DNA of 5,429 bases from Mycobacterium sp. (GTDB lineage Bacteria; Actinomycetota; Actinomycetes; Mycobacteriales; Mycobacteriaceae): contig JAHBAP020000588.1 of the NCBI GenBank assembly GCA_018500005.2, forward strand, positions 1 through 5,429, given 5' to 3'. Under the pieces are notes generated by a model. It was not told the origin of the DNA. It made no database searches and worked only from the letters and a program-made list of their open reading frames with translations. Each line of letters begins with the position of its first letter. Within the stretch, counting starts at the first letter, position 1. A program made the position numbers and the translations under genes. This document shows positions 5,417-5,429 of this stretch, one piece after another.

Positions 5417-5429
5417 TCCTGACCGATCC

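Overview
The window reads as chromosome of a high-GC actinobacterium, most likely a mycobacterium of the Mycolicibacterium type. This rests on four ribosomal protein genes in S10-operon order (rpsC-rplP-rpmC-rpsQ), on the basic and then acidic C-terminal tail of S3, which resembles mycobacterial S3 proteins, and on strong G/C preference at third codon positions. The genus is inferred from recall of protein sequences, not from a search.

Positions 2-1683 are the distal S10 operon: the 3' part of rpsC, then rplP, rpmC and rpsQ, all + strand and tightly packed, with TGATG and TAATG stop/start overlaps at the last two junctions. A strong intrinsic terminator (12-bp perfect stem) follows at 1701-1731. 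The spc operon (rplN onward) is not in the window. The S10/spc boundary, where M. tuberculosis carries atsA and neighbours, is here occupied by a signalling cluster.

Positions 1784-4373 hold a partner-switching cluster on the + strand: (1) a 425-residue protein fusing a DPM1-like family 2 glycosyltransferase to a C-terminal RsbW/SpoIIAB-type GHKL ATPase; (2) a STAS-domain anti-sigma-factor antagonist (RsbV/SpoIIAA type) with an intact phosphorylatable serine motif; (3) a stand-alone GHKL ATPase overlapping the STAS gene; (4) a second stand-alone GHKL ATPase. The three ATPase modules are clear paralogs sharing an unusual D(N/D)GxPAxVDL G1 box and a GRGL...YRR...(H/Y)W...RFG tail. No sigma factor is encoded in the window, so their target is unknown.

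Positions 4357-5025 (- strand) encode a NarL/LuxR-type response regulator. Its receiver has Asn where the phosphoacceptor Asp should be and Arg where the conserved Lys should be, so it is probably a phosphorylation-independent pseudo-receiver. It converges on and overlaps the third ATPase gene by 17 bp. A 198-bp intergenic region separates it from a divergent 53-residue single-pass membrane protein gene (5224-5385) with a strong Shine-Dalgarno, followed by a GC-rich hairpin at the window edge.

Working model (inference): the STAS protein and the ATPase modules form a partner-switching network in which one ATPase is wired directly to a glycosyltransferase, possibly coupling stress or envelope signalling to surface glycan synthesis. 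The pseudo-receiver regulator may control the locus. A TAGTTC motif recurs in three of the intergenic gaps and is a candidate shared operator.
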